Source: Streptomyces sp. BHT-5-2
GTDB taxonomy: Bacteria > Actinomycetota > Actinomycetes > Streptomycetales > Streptomycetaceae
DNA length: 64,000 nt
Assembly (NCBI RefSeq): GCF_019774615.1
Contig: NZ_CP081496.1
Location: forward strand, 5,022,001-5,086,000
Direction: 5' to 3'
Below the pieces are notes generated by a model that made no database searches, had not been told where the DNA came from, and saw nothing but the letters and a program-made list of their open reading frames with translations. Each line of letters begins with the position of its first letter. The stretch's first letter is position 1. Shown piece after piece: positions 42,268 through 62,927 of the stretch. Made by a program: the position numbers and the translations under genes.

Positions 42268-43607
42268 AGCGGGCCGCTGCCGTCGCCGGTCCGGGCGGCC
42301 AGCCGACCGGTGATCTGGAGGTAGTCGATCCGCCCGGTGAGCGGATCGGCGACGAACCGCCCCGGGGAGCAGGTGCCGTTGCCCAGCTCCCGCATGGTGA
42401 AGCGTAGTTCGGGAGTGCACAGCAGCTCGGCGCGCGGCGCTCCGCCGAAGCCGAGCAGCAGCCCGCCGTCGGCCGCACGGGTCACCTCGAACACGGTGTC
42501 GCCGTTGGCGTAGCGGCCCGGGCAGCGGGCGGCGGCGGACACCGGCCCCGGCCCGGCGGGCGCCCCGGGCTCCGGCCGGTCGCCGACCGGCAGGCCCAGC
42601 TCGCGCAGCCGCGGCGCCAGGTCCGCCCACAGCCGCGCGCCGGTGTTGGCGTTCGCGGTCAGTGCCACCGCGCTGCCGTTGGACGGGTCGAACCGCAGCG
42701 AGCAGTGCGTGCCGTCGCCGGTGCCGTCGTGGCCGTAGACGTCCGCCGCGCCGTCGTCGTAGCGCGCCCAGCCCAGCCCCCAGCCGTCGGCCATGCCGTA
42801 CGGGCCGACGGCGATCGAGGCGAGCTGGTCGAAGCACATGTCGTCGGCGGTCGCCCGGTCCAGTGGGGCCGGGTCCGGGCAGCCCGCGAAGTAACGGCGG
42901 GCGAAGGAGACCAGGTCCGCGGCGCTCAGCGCCAGGCCGCCGTTGGGCAGCTCCACCTCGGGCAGGTCCTGCTCGGCGACCGGCAGCACCCGGCCGCGGG
43001 CCGCCTGGACGCCGTGCCCGGAGGCCACCGGGCGGTCGGTGCGCTCCGGTCCGGCGACGAACGCCGGCCGGATGCCCAGCGGTTCGAGCAGCACCGCGCC
43101 GACCGCCTCCTGCCAGGTCATCCCGGTCACCGCCTCGACGAGCCGGCCCACCACGACATAGCCGACGTTGGAGTACGAGAAGACCGTCCCCGGCGGATGC
43201 GCCAGGTCCTCCGTCCGGCAGTGGCGTGCCACCCACCGGGCGCGGTCGCCGGTACCGGCCGTGCCCTCCGGCACGTCGGAGGGCAGGCCGCCGGTGTGGC
43301 TGAGCAGCTGCCGCAGGGTGACCAGGTGCCCCGCGCCGAACTCCGGCAGCGGCCCGTCCAGCGGGTCGTCGAGGTCCACGTCCCCGTCGGCCACCAGGAT
43401 CATCGCCAGGGCGGCGCCGAACGGCTTGGTCAGCGAGCCCACCGGGAAGGCGGTGTCCGCCGCCACGGGCGCGCCGGTCGTGGTGTCGGCCACGCCGGTG
43501 TGCACCAGGAAGCGGTCCCCGCCGTGCAGGACGGCGAGCTGCGCGCCCGGCACCTGGTGGCGGGCGGCCAGCTCGGCCAGGGTTCGGTGCAGTCTGTCAG
43601 GGTCCAT
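42264..43607 (-). CDS. mppK: PBP-type stand-alone peptide cyclase (serine hydrolase), MppK-like
   Basis: 447 aa, ATG at 43607 whose AGGAGC ribosome site lies in the end of mppB, three bases downstream of the mppB stop. Beta-lactamase/class C fold: S58-L-T-K61 nucleophile motif, Y145-S-N147, and a third catalytic element near YGHDGTGDGTH. No signal peptide, so it works in the cytoplasm. This class, typified by SurE of surugamide and including MppK, takes over chain release when the NRPS has no C-terminal thioesterase, usually joining a C-terminal D-residue to an N-terminal L-residue. MppB here ends in an epimerase domain, consistent with that rule. A host penicillin-binding or esterase role is less likely given the coupling. 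Confidence 0.9.
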   Translation of the reverse strand: MDPDRLHRTLAELAARHQVPGAQLAVLHGGDRFLVHTGVADTTTGAPVAADTAFPVGSLTKPFGAALAMILVADGDVDLDDPLDGPLPEFGAGHLVTLRQLLSHTGGLPSDVPEGTAGTGDRARWVARHCRTEDLAHPPGTVFSYSNVGYVVVGRLVEAVTGMTWQEAVGAVLLEPLGIRPAFVAGPERTDRPVASGHGVQAARGRVLPVAEQDLPEVELPNGGLALSAADLVSFARRYFAGCPDPAPLDRATADDMCFDQLASIAVGPYGMADGWGLGWARYDDGAADVYGHDGTGDGTHCSLRFDPSNGSAVALTANANTGARLWADLAPRLRELGLPVGDRPEPGAPAGPGPVSAAARCPGRYANGDTVFEVTRAADGGLLLGFGGAPRAELLCTPELRFTMRELGNGTCSPGRFVADPLTGRIDYLQITGRLAARTGDGSGPL

Positions 43608-43610
43608 CGG

Positions 43611-46600
43611 TCACCGCTCCTGGACGTGTCGGGCGAGGGCGCGCAGCGCGTCGGCGAAGTCGTCGGCCACCTTGGCGACGGTCGCCCGGTGGTGCACGTT
43701 GCGCGAGAAGTACCAGGTGAAGCGGAGCCGTCCGGCCTGGACGGCGCCGACCACCTCAAGGGGGTGCCGGACCACCTCGTCGGGCCGCTGCTCGCGTCCG
43801 ATCGGGTCGCCGAAGGCGTGGTAGAGCCCGCTCCCCCCGGCGCGCTGGGCCTCGTCGGCCTGCCCGTGGTAGTTGAACACCAGCTGCGCCGGGGCGCGTT
43901 CGGCCAGTGCGGCGCCGGGCGAGCCGGCCGGGCCCAGCCGGCGCAGCGCGCCGTAGCCGAAGCCGTTGCCCGGCAGCGCCCGCAGTTGCCGGCGCACGCC
44001 CTTGACGAGCGCGGGCCAGTCGTCCGGATCGTCGCCCACATCGAGCGCGACCGGGTACTCGGTGGTGAACCAGCCGACCGTACGGGACAGGTCCAGGTCC
44101 TCGAAGAGCTCCTCCCGGCCGTGCCCCTCGGTGTCGAAGACCACCTGCCGCTCGCCCGTCCAGCGCGACAGCACACCGGCCAGCGCGGCGAACAGCACCT
44201 CGTGGAAGCGGGTGCGGAACACCCCGGCGGACCGGCGCAGCAGCACCTCGCTGAGGTCCTCGGGCAGCTCCACCGTGACGGTCTGCACGGACTCCACCAC
44301 CGCGGGGCCGACGCCGTCGCGGGGGACCTCGGTCGCGGGCGGCAGCCCCCGCCAGTACGCGGCCTCCGCGTCCAGCGCGCCGTCGGCGACGTGCCGGGCG
44401 AGCCGGTGCGCCCAGCGGCCGAAGGTGCTGCCGGGGGCCGCCGGGGACACCGGTGCGCCGCCGCGGGCCCGGCCGTAGCCGTCCTCCAGGTCCGCCAGCA
44501 GGATCCGCCAGGAGACACCGTCGACGACGAGGTGGTGGGCGGTCAGGAACAGCGCCGGGCGCTCCCCGGGCCCGAAGGTGAACAGCAGCGCCGCGAACAG
44601 CGGGCCGGACCCCAGGGCCAGCCCGGCGTCCGCCTCGGCCGCCAACTCGTCCATCGCGGTGGCGCGTTGGTGTGTCGGCAGCTCCGACAGGTCGTGCTGC
44701 CGCAGGACGTCCGCCGCCCGCGGCGCGGTGGCGTACTGCCGCCACGCTCCGGCCTCGCGGACGAAGCGGTGGCGCAGCGCCTCGTGCCCGTCGACCAGCG
44801 CGGTCAGCGCCCGGCGCAGCGCCGCGAGGTCGGTGTCGGCGTGCAGTTCGACCAGGACGGACTGGGTGAAGTGGTGCGGGGCGAGCGGCACGGCGGCGAA
44901 GTAGTCGTGCTGGGCGGGGGTGAGCGGGATCGGGCCCGCCGCGGCGGCGTCCTCGGCCGCCGGGGCCGGTCCGGTCTCCGCGGCCCGCGCCGCGGCGCGG
45001 TCGGCCGCCTGGGCGGCCAGCGGCCGGATGCTCTGGTGGACGAACAGGTCCCTCGTGGTCACCGCCAGGCCGGCCTGCCGCATCCGCTGGACGGCCTGGA
45101 TGCTCAGCAGCGAATCGCCGCCCAGCTGGAAGAAGTTGTCGTCGGTGCCGACCCGGGGCACGCCCAGGACGGCGGCCCAGATCTCCGCGAGGGTCCGCTC
45201 GGCGTCGGTGGCGGGCGCGCGGTAGGGCGCGGCCGCCTCCCATGCCGCGTCGTCGTCCCCTTCCGCGTCCGGGCCGTCGTGCCCGGCCTGCCGGGCGCTC
45301 GGGGACGCCGCCGGGTCGGCGGCCTCGCCGGGGCCGGCCGGCACCAGCTCGGACACCGCGCGGGAGTCCTCCGGCGCCGCGGCGAGCAGCGCCAGCAGCC
45401 GGCCGGCCAGCCGCTCGACGGTCGCCTCGTCGAACAGCGCGGTGCTGTAGCCGATCGCGGCCCGCAGCCCGTCCGGCTGGTCCACGAAGTCGAAGCTGAG
45501 GTCGTGGCTGACCTCGTCGCTGACGTACGGGACCTCGGTGACCGTCAGACCGGGCAGCGCCGGGGGTGCCGAGCGGTCCGTCTCCAGCCCGACGAACACC
45601 TCGACCAGTGCGTTGCGGCTCGGGTCGCGGCGCGGTCGGAGCACCTCCACCAGCCGGTCGAACGGCACCTCCGCGTGCTCGAACGCCTCCAGCACGGTGC
45701 CGCGCACCGACTCCAGCAGCTCGCCGAAGGTGCGGTCCGCCTCGACGGTGGAGCGGATCGCGACGGTGTTGACGAACAGCCCCACCACGCCTTCGAGTTC
45801 CTGCCGGGGGCGGCCGGCGGAGGGGGTGCCGACGACGATGTCCGGCCGGCCGGTCCAGCGGGCCAGCAGCAGCTGGACCGCGGCGGTCAGCACCATGAAC
45901 AGCGTCGCGTCGTGGCGGCGCGCCAGCTCCTTGAGGCCGGCGGCCACCCGCGGTTCGACGTCCACCAGCAGCATCCGGCCGGCGGAGCTGCGGACCGCCG
46001 GCCGGGGCCGGTCGGTGGGCAGCGCCAGCGGGCGGACCCCGGCGAGCTGTTCGCGCCAGTAGGCGAGCTGGCCGTCCAGCGCCGGCCCGGACAGCATCCG
46101 GCGCTGCCAGGCCGCGTAGTCGGCGTAGGCGACGGGGAGTTCGGGCAGGGCGGGGGCGGTGCCGGCCAGCTCCGCGGCGTAGAGCACGCCGAGCTCCTCG
46201 CACAGCACCGCCATCGAAGCGCCGTCGGTGGCGATGTGGTGGACGACCAGCAGCAGCAGGTGGTCCCGGGCGTCGAGCCGGAAGAGCTCGGCGCGCAGCA
46301 CCGGGCCCTCGGCCAGGCTGAACGGCCGGGCCGCGGCGCGTGCCACCTCCTCGCGCAGGGCGTCCTCGCGCCGCTGTGCCGGCACCCCGGACAGGTCCGT
46401 ACGGGTCCAGGGCACCTCGGCCGCCGGGTGCACGACCTGGCGGGCGCCGCCGTCGACGGCCTCGTAGGTGGTGCGCAGCGCCTCGTGCCGGGCGACGAGC
46501 CCGGTCAGCGCCCGCTGCAGCGCCCCGGCGTCCGGCGTGCCGCCGAGCCGGAGGCCGGTGACGATGTGGTACTCGCTGCTGTCCGGGTCGAAGTCGTGCA

Positions 46601-49600
46601 GGAACCACTGGCGTTGCTGGGCGGACGACAGCGGCAGCGGGGCGTCGCGGTCGGCCGGGACGAGTGGCAGGCCGGCGCCGTCCGTGGGCGCCTGCCGGCC
46701 GAGGGCCGCGGCGAGCGCGGCCACCGTCGGGGTGTCGAAGAGCTGGCGGGGCGAGGGGGCCACCCCCAGCGACGCCCGGATGCGGGAGATGACCCGGATG
46801 CTGAGGATCGAGTCGCCGCCCAGCTCGAAGAAGTTGTCGTGCACGCCGACCCGTTCGATGCCCAGCACCTCCTGCCAGATGCCGCACAGCAGCAGTTCGG
46901 TGCCGTCGGTGGGCGGGGCGTACGGCCGGGCCGGGTCCTGGCCGCCGGCCGGGGCCGGCAGGGCGCGCCGGGCGACGGTGCCGCTCGGTGTCATCGGCAG
47001 CGCGTCCAGCACCACGTACGCGGTGGGTACCGCCGGCGCCGGCAGCCGTTCGGCGGCGAACGCCCGCAGCGCGCCGGGGTCCGGGACCCGTCCGGCGGCG
47101 GGCACGACATAGCCCACCAGGCGGGCCGGTCCGCCGTCGTCCCGACGGACCGCGGCGGCCGCCGCCGAGACGTCCGGGTGCCGGGCCAACACGGCCTCCA
47201 CCTCGCCCAGTTCGACCCGGAAGCCGCGGACCTTGACCTGGTCGTCGACCCGGCCCAGGCATTCGAGGTTCCCGTCGGCGCGCCAGCGCGCCAGGTCGCC
47301 GGTCCGGTACATCCGGGCGCCGGGTTCCGGTGCGAACGGGTCGTCGAGGAAGCGTTCGGCGGTCAGCTCCGGGCGGCCCAGATAGCCGCGGGAGACGCCG
47401 TCGCCGCCGATGTAGCACTCGCCGGCGACGCCGGTGGGCACCGGGCGCATCCGGGCGTCCAGGACGTAGATCCGGGTGTTGGCCAGCGGCCGGCCGACGG
47501 GAACGAACGCGGCGTCCCCGAGCGGGTCCCGGCCGAGCTGGAAGACCGTGGAGTCGACCGTGGTCTCGGTCGATCCGTAGGCGTTGACCAGCACCGTGCC
47601 CGGCGCCAGTCCGTCGAGGATCTCGGCGGCGGCGTCGGCCGGCCAGCCCTCCGAGCCGACCATCAGCACCCGCAGGTCCTCCGGCCGGATTCCGCGCCAG
47701 GTCAGCTCGGCGACCACCGCGCGGGCCAGCGTCGGCACGGTCACCATCAGCTGGGCCCGGCTCTCCAACAGCAGGTCGGTCAGCGCCACCTGGTCGGCGA
47801 CCGCGTCCTGCGGGCAGATCACCATCGTGCCGCCGAAGAGGGCGGAGAGCAGGAAGTCGCTGAAGAAGAGGTCGACCGAGATGCTGGAGACGGACAGTGC
47901 CCGCGGCCGCAGGGCGGCCAGGCCGTACCGCCGGTCCCAGCCGTGCAGCATGTGGTGGACGTGCCGGTGCTCGACCATCACGCCCTTGGGCCGGCCGGTG
48001 GTGCCGGAGGTGTAGATGACGTACGCCAGGTCCTCGGGCGTGACGGCGGTCTGCGGCGGTCCGGCGGGGAGCCCCTGGAGCAGGGGCAGTTCGCGGTCCA
48101 GGCAGACCGTGACCGCGTCGTGGCCGGCGACCCGGTCGAGCAGCCGCTCCTCGGTCACCACGACCGGGACCGCGGCGTCCGTCAGCATGATCCGCAGCCG
48201 CTCCGCCGGGTAGGCCGGGTCCAGCGGCACGAACGCGCCGCCGGCCCGCAGCACGCCCAGCAGCGCCACCACGGCGTCCACCCCGCGGTCGGCGCAGACC
48301 CCGACCAGGGTGCCGGGGCCGACGCCCAGGCCGACCAGGTGGTGGGCCAACTGGTTGGCGCGGGTCTCCAGTTCGGCGAAGGTCAGCCGACGCTCGGCGT
48401 CAGTGACCGCCACCGCGTCCGGGGTGCGGGCCGCCCGCTCGGCGAACAGCTCGTGGACCGGCCGGGGCGGCGGGAAGGCGGTCGCGGTGTCGTTCCAGCG
48501 CACCAGGAGGCGCTCGCGCTCCGCCGCGTCGAGCAGCGGCAGGTCGTCCATCGGGGTGCCGGGGGCGGTGGCGATGCCGTCGAGCAGCGTCGCCAGGTGC
48601 CCGGTCAGCCGGCGCACGGTGGCCTCGTCGAACAGGTCCGGGTCGTAGCCGAGGTTCAGGTGCAGCGTGTCGGCCGCGTACGCGGTCAGGGTGAGCGCGT
48701 AGTTGGTGACCTCGTCGCCCTGGAAGGTGCCCAGCCCGAGGCCGTACGCGGCGGCGGCGTCGCCGTCGTAGGGGTAGTTCTCGAAGACCACGATGCTGTC
48801 GAAGAGGTTGGTGCCGGCCGGGACGCCGCTGGCGCGCTGGATCTGCGCCAGCGAGACGTGCTCGTACTGCCGGGAGTCGAGCTGTGCGCCCTGGAGGTCC
48901 CGCAGCCACTCGACGGCCGGGGTGCCGTCCAGCCGCGCCCGCACCGGAACGGTGTTGATGAACAGGCCGGCCATCGCCTCGGCGCCCGGCAGGGTCGCCG
49001 GCCGACCGGAGACGGTGGTGCCGAAGCAGACGTCGGCGGCGCCGGAGTACCGGGCCAGCAGTGCCGCCCAGGCGCCCTGCACCAGGGTGTTGACGGTCAG
49101 CCGGGCCGCCCGGGCGGCCTCGGTCAGCCGGGCGGTGCGCTCGGCGGACAGCGTGACCTGCACCTCGCGGGAGGAGCGGGTGCCGTGTGCCTTCACCGGC
49201 TGCCGGTCGTAGGGCAGCGGGGTCGGCACGGTGAAGCCCTCGACCACCGACCGCCAGTGGGCCCGCGCCGCCGCCTCGTCCTGTTCGCCCAGCCAGCGGA
49301 CGTAGTCGCGGTACGGGCGGCGGGCGGGGGCGGCGGACCGCGGGCCGCCGGTCAGCGCGGCGTAGCCGGCGCACACCTCCGACAGCAGCCCGGCGAAGCT
49401 CCAGCCGTCCATCAGGATGTGGTGCGAGGTCCAGTACATCTGCACCGCGGTGTCGGTCAGCCGCACCAGGGTCAGCCGCAGCGCGGGCGGCTGCGCGAGG
49501 TCGACGACGGTCTCGGTGCGCCGCGCCCACAGCTCGTCCAGGGCCGCCCGCCGGTCCTGCTCGGGCAGCGTCCGCAGGTCGTGGTGGGTCACCGGCACCC

Positions 49601-52600
49601 GGGCGGTGCGGTGCACCACCTGCATCGGCTCGGCGACGTCCTGCCAGACGATCGCGGTGCGCAGCGCCGGGGTGCGGTCCACGACCTGCTGCCAGGCCGC
49701 GGCCAGCGCCCCGGGGTCGGTGACCCCGTCGATCCGGACGCCGAAGTGCCCGGTGTACGGGTCGCGTCCGGACTCGCTCAGCGCGTGGAAGAGCATGCCG
49801 CTCTGCATCGGCGTGAGCGGGTAGACGTCCTCGACCGCCCGGCCGTCGCCGACCATCCGGTCCACGGTGGGCTGGTCGAGGGCGGCCAGCGGGAAGTCGG
49901 AGGGGGTGGCGCCGCCGGAGCCGGGCTCGGCGCAGTGCGCCACGATCGCCTCCAGGGCGGCCATGAACGCCGCCGCGAGGCGCTCGACCGTCTCCGTGCG
50001 GTGCCGCTCGGCGGAGTACGTCCAGGCGAACTCCAGCCGGCCGCCGGTCACCTGGCCGTTGATCTCCAGCAGGTGGTGCCGGCGCTGGTCCGCGGCCCGT
50101 TCGGCGCCCGGGCTGTCCAGCAGCGCGCGGGCCAGCCCGCCGGGTCCGGCGGTCGCCTCCAGCCGGCCGAGGTAGTTGAAGCCGACCTCCGGTTCCGGGC
50201 CGGTGGCGAGCCGGGTGTCGGGGCCGGCCAGGTGGCGCAGCACGCCGTGGCCCAGGCCGTTGCGCGGTACCGCCCGCAGCTGCTCCTTGACGCTCTTGAG
50301 GACGGCCCCCCAGTCACGGTCGCCGGGCAGTTGCAGGGCGACCGGGAAGACGGTGGTGAACCAGCCGACGGTGCGGCTGAGGTCGACGTCCTCGAAGAGG
50401 TCCTCCCGGCCGTGCCCCTCCAGGGCGACCAGGACCCGGTCGCCGCCGGTCCAGTCGGCCAGCACCCGGCCCAGCGCGCTCAGCAGCACGTCGTTGATCT
50501 GGGTGCGGTACGCCTCGGGCACCTGGCGCAGCAGGGCGTCGGTGGCCGCCGCGGAGAGCCGCGCGGTGACCGTACGGGCGGAGCCGGCGGTGTTGCCGTC
50601 CGGCGTGCCGGCGAAGTCCACCGGGAGCGGTGCGGCCCGGCGGGCGGCCGCCGACGCGGCCTCCCAGTACGGAAGTTCGTCCCGCAGACCGCCCTCGGTG
50701 GCGTGCCGGGAGAGCCGGCGCGACCAGTCGCGGAAGGAGGTGGTCCGCGGGCCCAGGTCGACCGGCCGGCCGGCCAGCGCCTGGCGGTAGCCGGTCTCCA
50801 GGTCCGCCAGGAGGATGCGCCAGGACATCCCGTCGACGACGAGGTGGTGGGCGACGAGGTAGAGCCGGGCCGGCCGGTCGGCCCCGAGGGCGAACAGCCG
50901 GGCGCGCAGCAGCGGCCCCTCGGCCAGGTCGAAGCCGCGCTGGGCGGCGTCGATCGCGGCCGTCATCGCCGCGTCCTGGGCCTGCGGGGCGAGGCCGGAC
51001 AGGTCGACGGGGACGAGGAGTTCGCCGGTCTCGGCGGCGGCGTGGTGCAGCCGCCACCGGTCGCCGTCGGGCTCCGCGCGCAGCCGCAGCGCGTCGTGGT
51101 GCGCGGTCAGCGCGGCCAGTGCGGTGCGCAGCGCCCCGTGGTCCGGGTCCTCGGCCAGCTCCAGGTACAGCGACTGGTTGAACTGCCGCAGGCTGGCGCC
51201 GAGGGTGTCGAAGAACCAGTGCTGGATGGGGGTGAGCGGCAGTTCGCCGGTGACCGGGCCGTCGTCGGCCGCGGCCGGCCCGGCGGTCGCCTCCTCGGCG
51301 ACGGCCTCGGCGGCCAGGTCGGCGACGGTCTGCCGCAGGAAGGTCTGCTTGGCGGTCACCCGCAGTCCGGCGGCCCGGGCCCGCGCCACCACCTGGAGGC
51401 TGAGGATGGAGTCGCCGCCCAGGTCGAAGAAGTTGTCCTCGACACCGAGGTCGTCGACGCCGAGGACCTCCGACCAGATGCGGGCCAGGGTCCGTTCCGC
51501 CGGGGTGCGCGGGGCGATCCGGGGGGCGTGGCCCGTCCGGCGCAGGTCGGGTGCCGGCAGCGCCCGCCGGTCGACCTTGCCGTTGGCGTTCTCCGGGAGG
51601 CGGTCCAGCAGGACGACGACCGAGGGCACCATGTGCTCGGGCAGCGCGCCGCGGGCGAACTCCCGCAGGCGGGCGGCGGTGTCGGTGTCCGCGAAACCCG
51701 TGGGGCCCGTCGGGGCGGCCGGGACGGCGTAGGCGACCAGGCGGCGGGTGCCGCGCTCGTCCTTGTGGACCGCGGCGGCCACCGCCGTGACGCCGTCGTG
51801 GCGGGACAACACGGCCTCGACCTCGCCGAGTTCGATCCGGAAGCCGCGCACCTTGACCTGGTCGTCGGTGCGGCCCAGGTAGTCCAGGTCGCCGTCGGGC
51901 AGCCAGCGGGCGCGGTCGCCGGTGCGGTACATCCGGCTCCCGGGCGGGCCGTACGGGTCGGCGACGAAGCGTTCCGCGGTCAGCGCGGTACGCCCCAAGT
52001 AGCCGCGGGCCAGCGCGATGCCGGAGAGGTACACCTCGCCGGGGACGCCGGCCGGCACCGGGCGCAGCCGGTCGTCCAGGACGCTGACCCGGACGCCGGG
52101 CAGCGGGCGGCCGACGGGGACCGCCGCACCGACGGTGTCGGGGGTCAGCGGACGGCTCATGCTGGCGCAGACGGTGGCCTCGGTCGGACCGTAGGCGTTG
52201 ATCATGCGGTGGTGCGCCGACCAGGTGCGGGCCACCGCCGGCGGGCAGCTCTCGCCCGCCACGATCAGCGTCAGGTCCGCGGGGAGCGTGCCCGGGGTGA
52301 GCGCGGAGAGCGCGCCGGGCGGCAGCGTCACATGGGTGACCCGGTGTGCGGCCAGCACCTCGGTCAGCGACGGGCCGGGCAGGATGCGCTCCTGGTCGAC
52401 GACCACCAGCGCGCCGCCGGACAGCAGCGCCATCCCGAACTCGGAGAAGCCGGCGTCGAAGCCGAGCGCGGCGAAGGACAGCACCCGGGCGCCGGGGCCG
52501 GAGCGGAAGTGCGCCGACTGTCCCGCCGCCAGGCCGTGCGCACCGGCGTGGGTGACCACCACGCCCTTGGGGCGGCCGGTCGAGCCGGAGGTGTAGATGA

Positions 52601-54598
52601 CGTACGCCGGGTGGCCGGGCAGCAGCAGGGCCGGCAGCTCGTCGGCGGTCGGCGGGGCGCCGTCGTACCGGGCGGTGTCGGCCTCGGGGCCGTCGAGCAG
52701 CAGGGCGGGCGCGCCGAGGTCGGTGCCGCCGTCGAAGCCGGACACCGTGAGCACCAGCAGCGGGCGGGCGTCCTGGACCATCAGCCGGTTGCGTTCGGCC
52801 GGGTTCCTGGGGTCCAACGGCAGATAGGCGGCGCCGGCCTTGAGGACGGCGAGGATCGCCACGACGGTCTCCGCGGAGCGCGGCAGCGCCAGCGCCACCA
52901 GCTTCTCCGGGCCGGCGCCACGGGCGAGCAGCAGCCGCGCCAACCGGTTGGCGCGGGCGTCCAGTTCGGCGTAGTCGAGGGTCTCCTCGTCGGTGACCAG
53001 GGCGTCGGCCTCGGGGGTGCGGGCCACCTGCTCGGCGAAGAGTTCCGGGATGGTGCGGGCGGGCCGGCCGGGCCCGGAGTGCGGCCACTCCTCGGTCACC
53101 TCGCGGCGCTCGGTGGCCGGCAGCACGGCCAGCTCCGCCACCGGGACGGCGGGCCGCGCCGTCAGGTCGTCGAGGAGGGTGAGCAGCCCGGCGGCCGTGC
53201 GCGCGGCGGCGTCCGCGTCGAACAGGTCGGTGTTGTAGGTGAGATGCCCGTCCAGGCGGCCGTCCCGCTCGGTGAAGTCGAAGGCCAGTTCCATGCTGGA
53301 GGTGACCACCGGCGGCAGCATCTCCTCGATCCGCAGCCCCGGTACCTGTGTGCCGGTGCGCGGGGTGTTGTGGAGGTTCACCGCGACCTCGGCCAGCGGC
53401 GGTCGGCTGGGGTCGCGCTCCGGCCGCAGCGCCTCGACGACCCGCTGGAACGGCACGTCCTCGTGCGCGAAGGCGTCCAGGACCGTGCCGCGCACGGCGG
53501 TCAGCAGCTCGGTGAACGGGCGGTCCTCCGCGATCCGGGTGCGGAGCACCAGGTTGTTGACGAAGAAGCCGACGAGGTGCTCGGTCTCCGGCCGGCCGCG
53601 GCCGGCCGCCGCGGTGCCCACCGCCAGGTCCACCTGCCCGGTCCGGCGGGACAGCAGCAGCTGGACCGCGGCGACCAGCGTCATGAACAGGGTGGCGCCG
53701 TGCTCCCGGCCCAGTGCCTTGAGCCCGGCGGTGAGCCGCGGGGGGACCTCGAAGGTGTGCAGCGCGCCGGCGCTGGTGCGCACCGGCGGCCGCGGCCGGG
53801 TCGTCGGCAGGTCGAGCGGGGTCAGCCCGGCCAGCGCGCGACGCCAGTGGTCGAGCCCCTCGGCCAGCCGCTCGGCGGTCAGCCGGTCGTGCTGCCAGGC
53901 GGCGACGTCGGTGAAGCGGACCGGGAGTTCGGGCAGCCGGGCCGGCTCCCCGCGCACCGCGGCGGTGTAGAGGGCGGTCAGCTCGCCCTGGAGGACGCCG
54001 GTCGACCAGCCGTCGGTGACGATGTGGTGCAGGCCCAGCGCCAGGACGTGGTCGTCGGCGGCCAGCCGGACCAGCTGGGCCCGCAGCACCGGGCCGCGGC
54101 GCAGGTCGAACGGGCGCCGGGCCTCGGCCAGCAGCAGGGTGCGCAGCGCGTCGTCGCGCTCGTCGTCGGCGGCCGCCGAGAGGTCGACGAGCGGGAACTC
54201 CGGCTTACCCGGCGGGTGCACGGTCTGCTGCGCCCGGCCGTCACGGGAGTCGAACGTGGTGCGCAGCGCCCCGTGCCGGGCGACGACTCCGGTCAGCGCC
54301 TCGGTGAGCGCGTCGAGGTCGAGCCGGCCGTGCAGCCGCAGCACCCGCAGGGTGTTGTACTCGTTGCTGTCCGGTTCGAGTTCGTGCAGGTACCACAGGC
54401 GTTCCTGGGCGGGCGAGAGCGGGACCGGGCCGTCGTGCCCGAGGCGGGGGATCGGCTCGGCGCCGGGCGCCGCGGCCGCCTTGCCGGCGAGCCGGGCGCG
54501 CAGCAGCTCCCGGGCGTGGGCGGGCAGCGCGGCGGTGCGTGCGGCCCGGGACGCCGGGGCGGTGGTCGGGTTCTCGGACTGGTCCGGTGCAGAGCTGG

Positions 54599-54602
<4 letters not shown>
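43611..54602 (-). CDS. mppB: Nonribosomal peptide synthetase MppB: C-A-T-E-C-A-T-C-T-E (modules 4-6)
   Basis: 3663 aa from ATG 54602, overlapping the mppA stop (ATGA). Domains by approximate residue: C4 60-490 (HHIVTDG 192-198); A4 515-1015; T4 (S1065); E4 1120-1560 (HHLVVDG 1252-1258, EGHGRE 1395, NYLG 1476); C5 1595-2025 (HHILMDG, the type expected after epimerisation); A5 2045-2550; T5 (S2598); C6 2655-3085 (HHIATDG 2788-2794); T6 (S3164); E6 3225-3663 (HHLVVDG 3356-3362, EGHGREE 3492). No thioesterase. A4 specificity residues read DASTIAAVCK, a Tyr-type code, so position 4 should be D-Tyr. Module 6 lacks an A domain: a short acidic linker (3086-3130) joins C6 to T6. A5 carries Thr (T2542) where A10 normally has the catalytic lysine. 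Modules 5 and 6 are expected to load beta-hydroxyenduracididine. Confidence 0.95.
45213..45347 (-). other. Linker replacing the A domain of NRPS module 6
   Basis: Encodes about 45 residues (3086-3130 of MppB), acidic and low in complexity, directly between C6 and T6. A usual A domain would be ~500 residues. The frame is intact, so this is a designed or ancient loss, as reported for the mannopeptimycin synthetase. Confidence 0.85.
46962..46988 (-). other. A5 core motif A10 with catalytic lysine replaced
   Basis: Codes for PSGTVARRALP-like sequence (residues ~2539-2549). The other four A domains read NGK or TGK followed by xDxRALP at this place. T2542 replaces the lysine that normally contacts the substrate carboxylate and phosphate; A2544 replaces the following Asp. 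The codon for T2542 is ACC, so a single base cannot explain a Lys-to-Thr sequencing slip easily (AAG to ACC needs two changes). Confidence 0.85.
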
Positions 54603-62884
<8,282 letters not shown>

Positions 62885-62927
62885 GGAAAACCCCCTCAGC
62901 CGACGTGGTCGTTGGTGCCCTGCGCGG

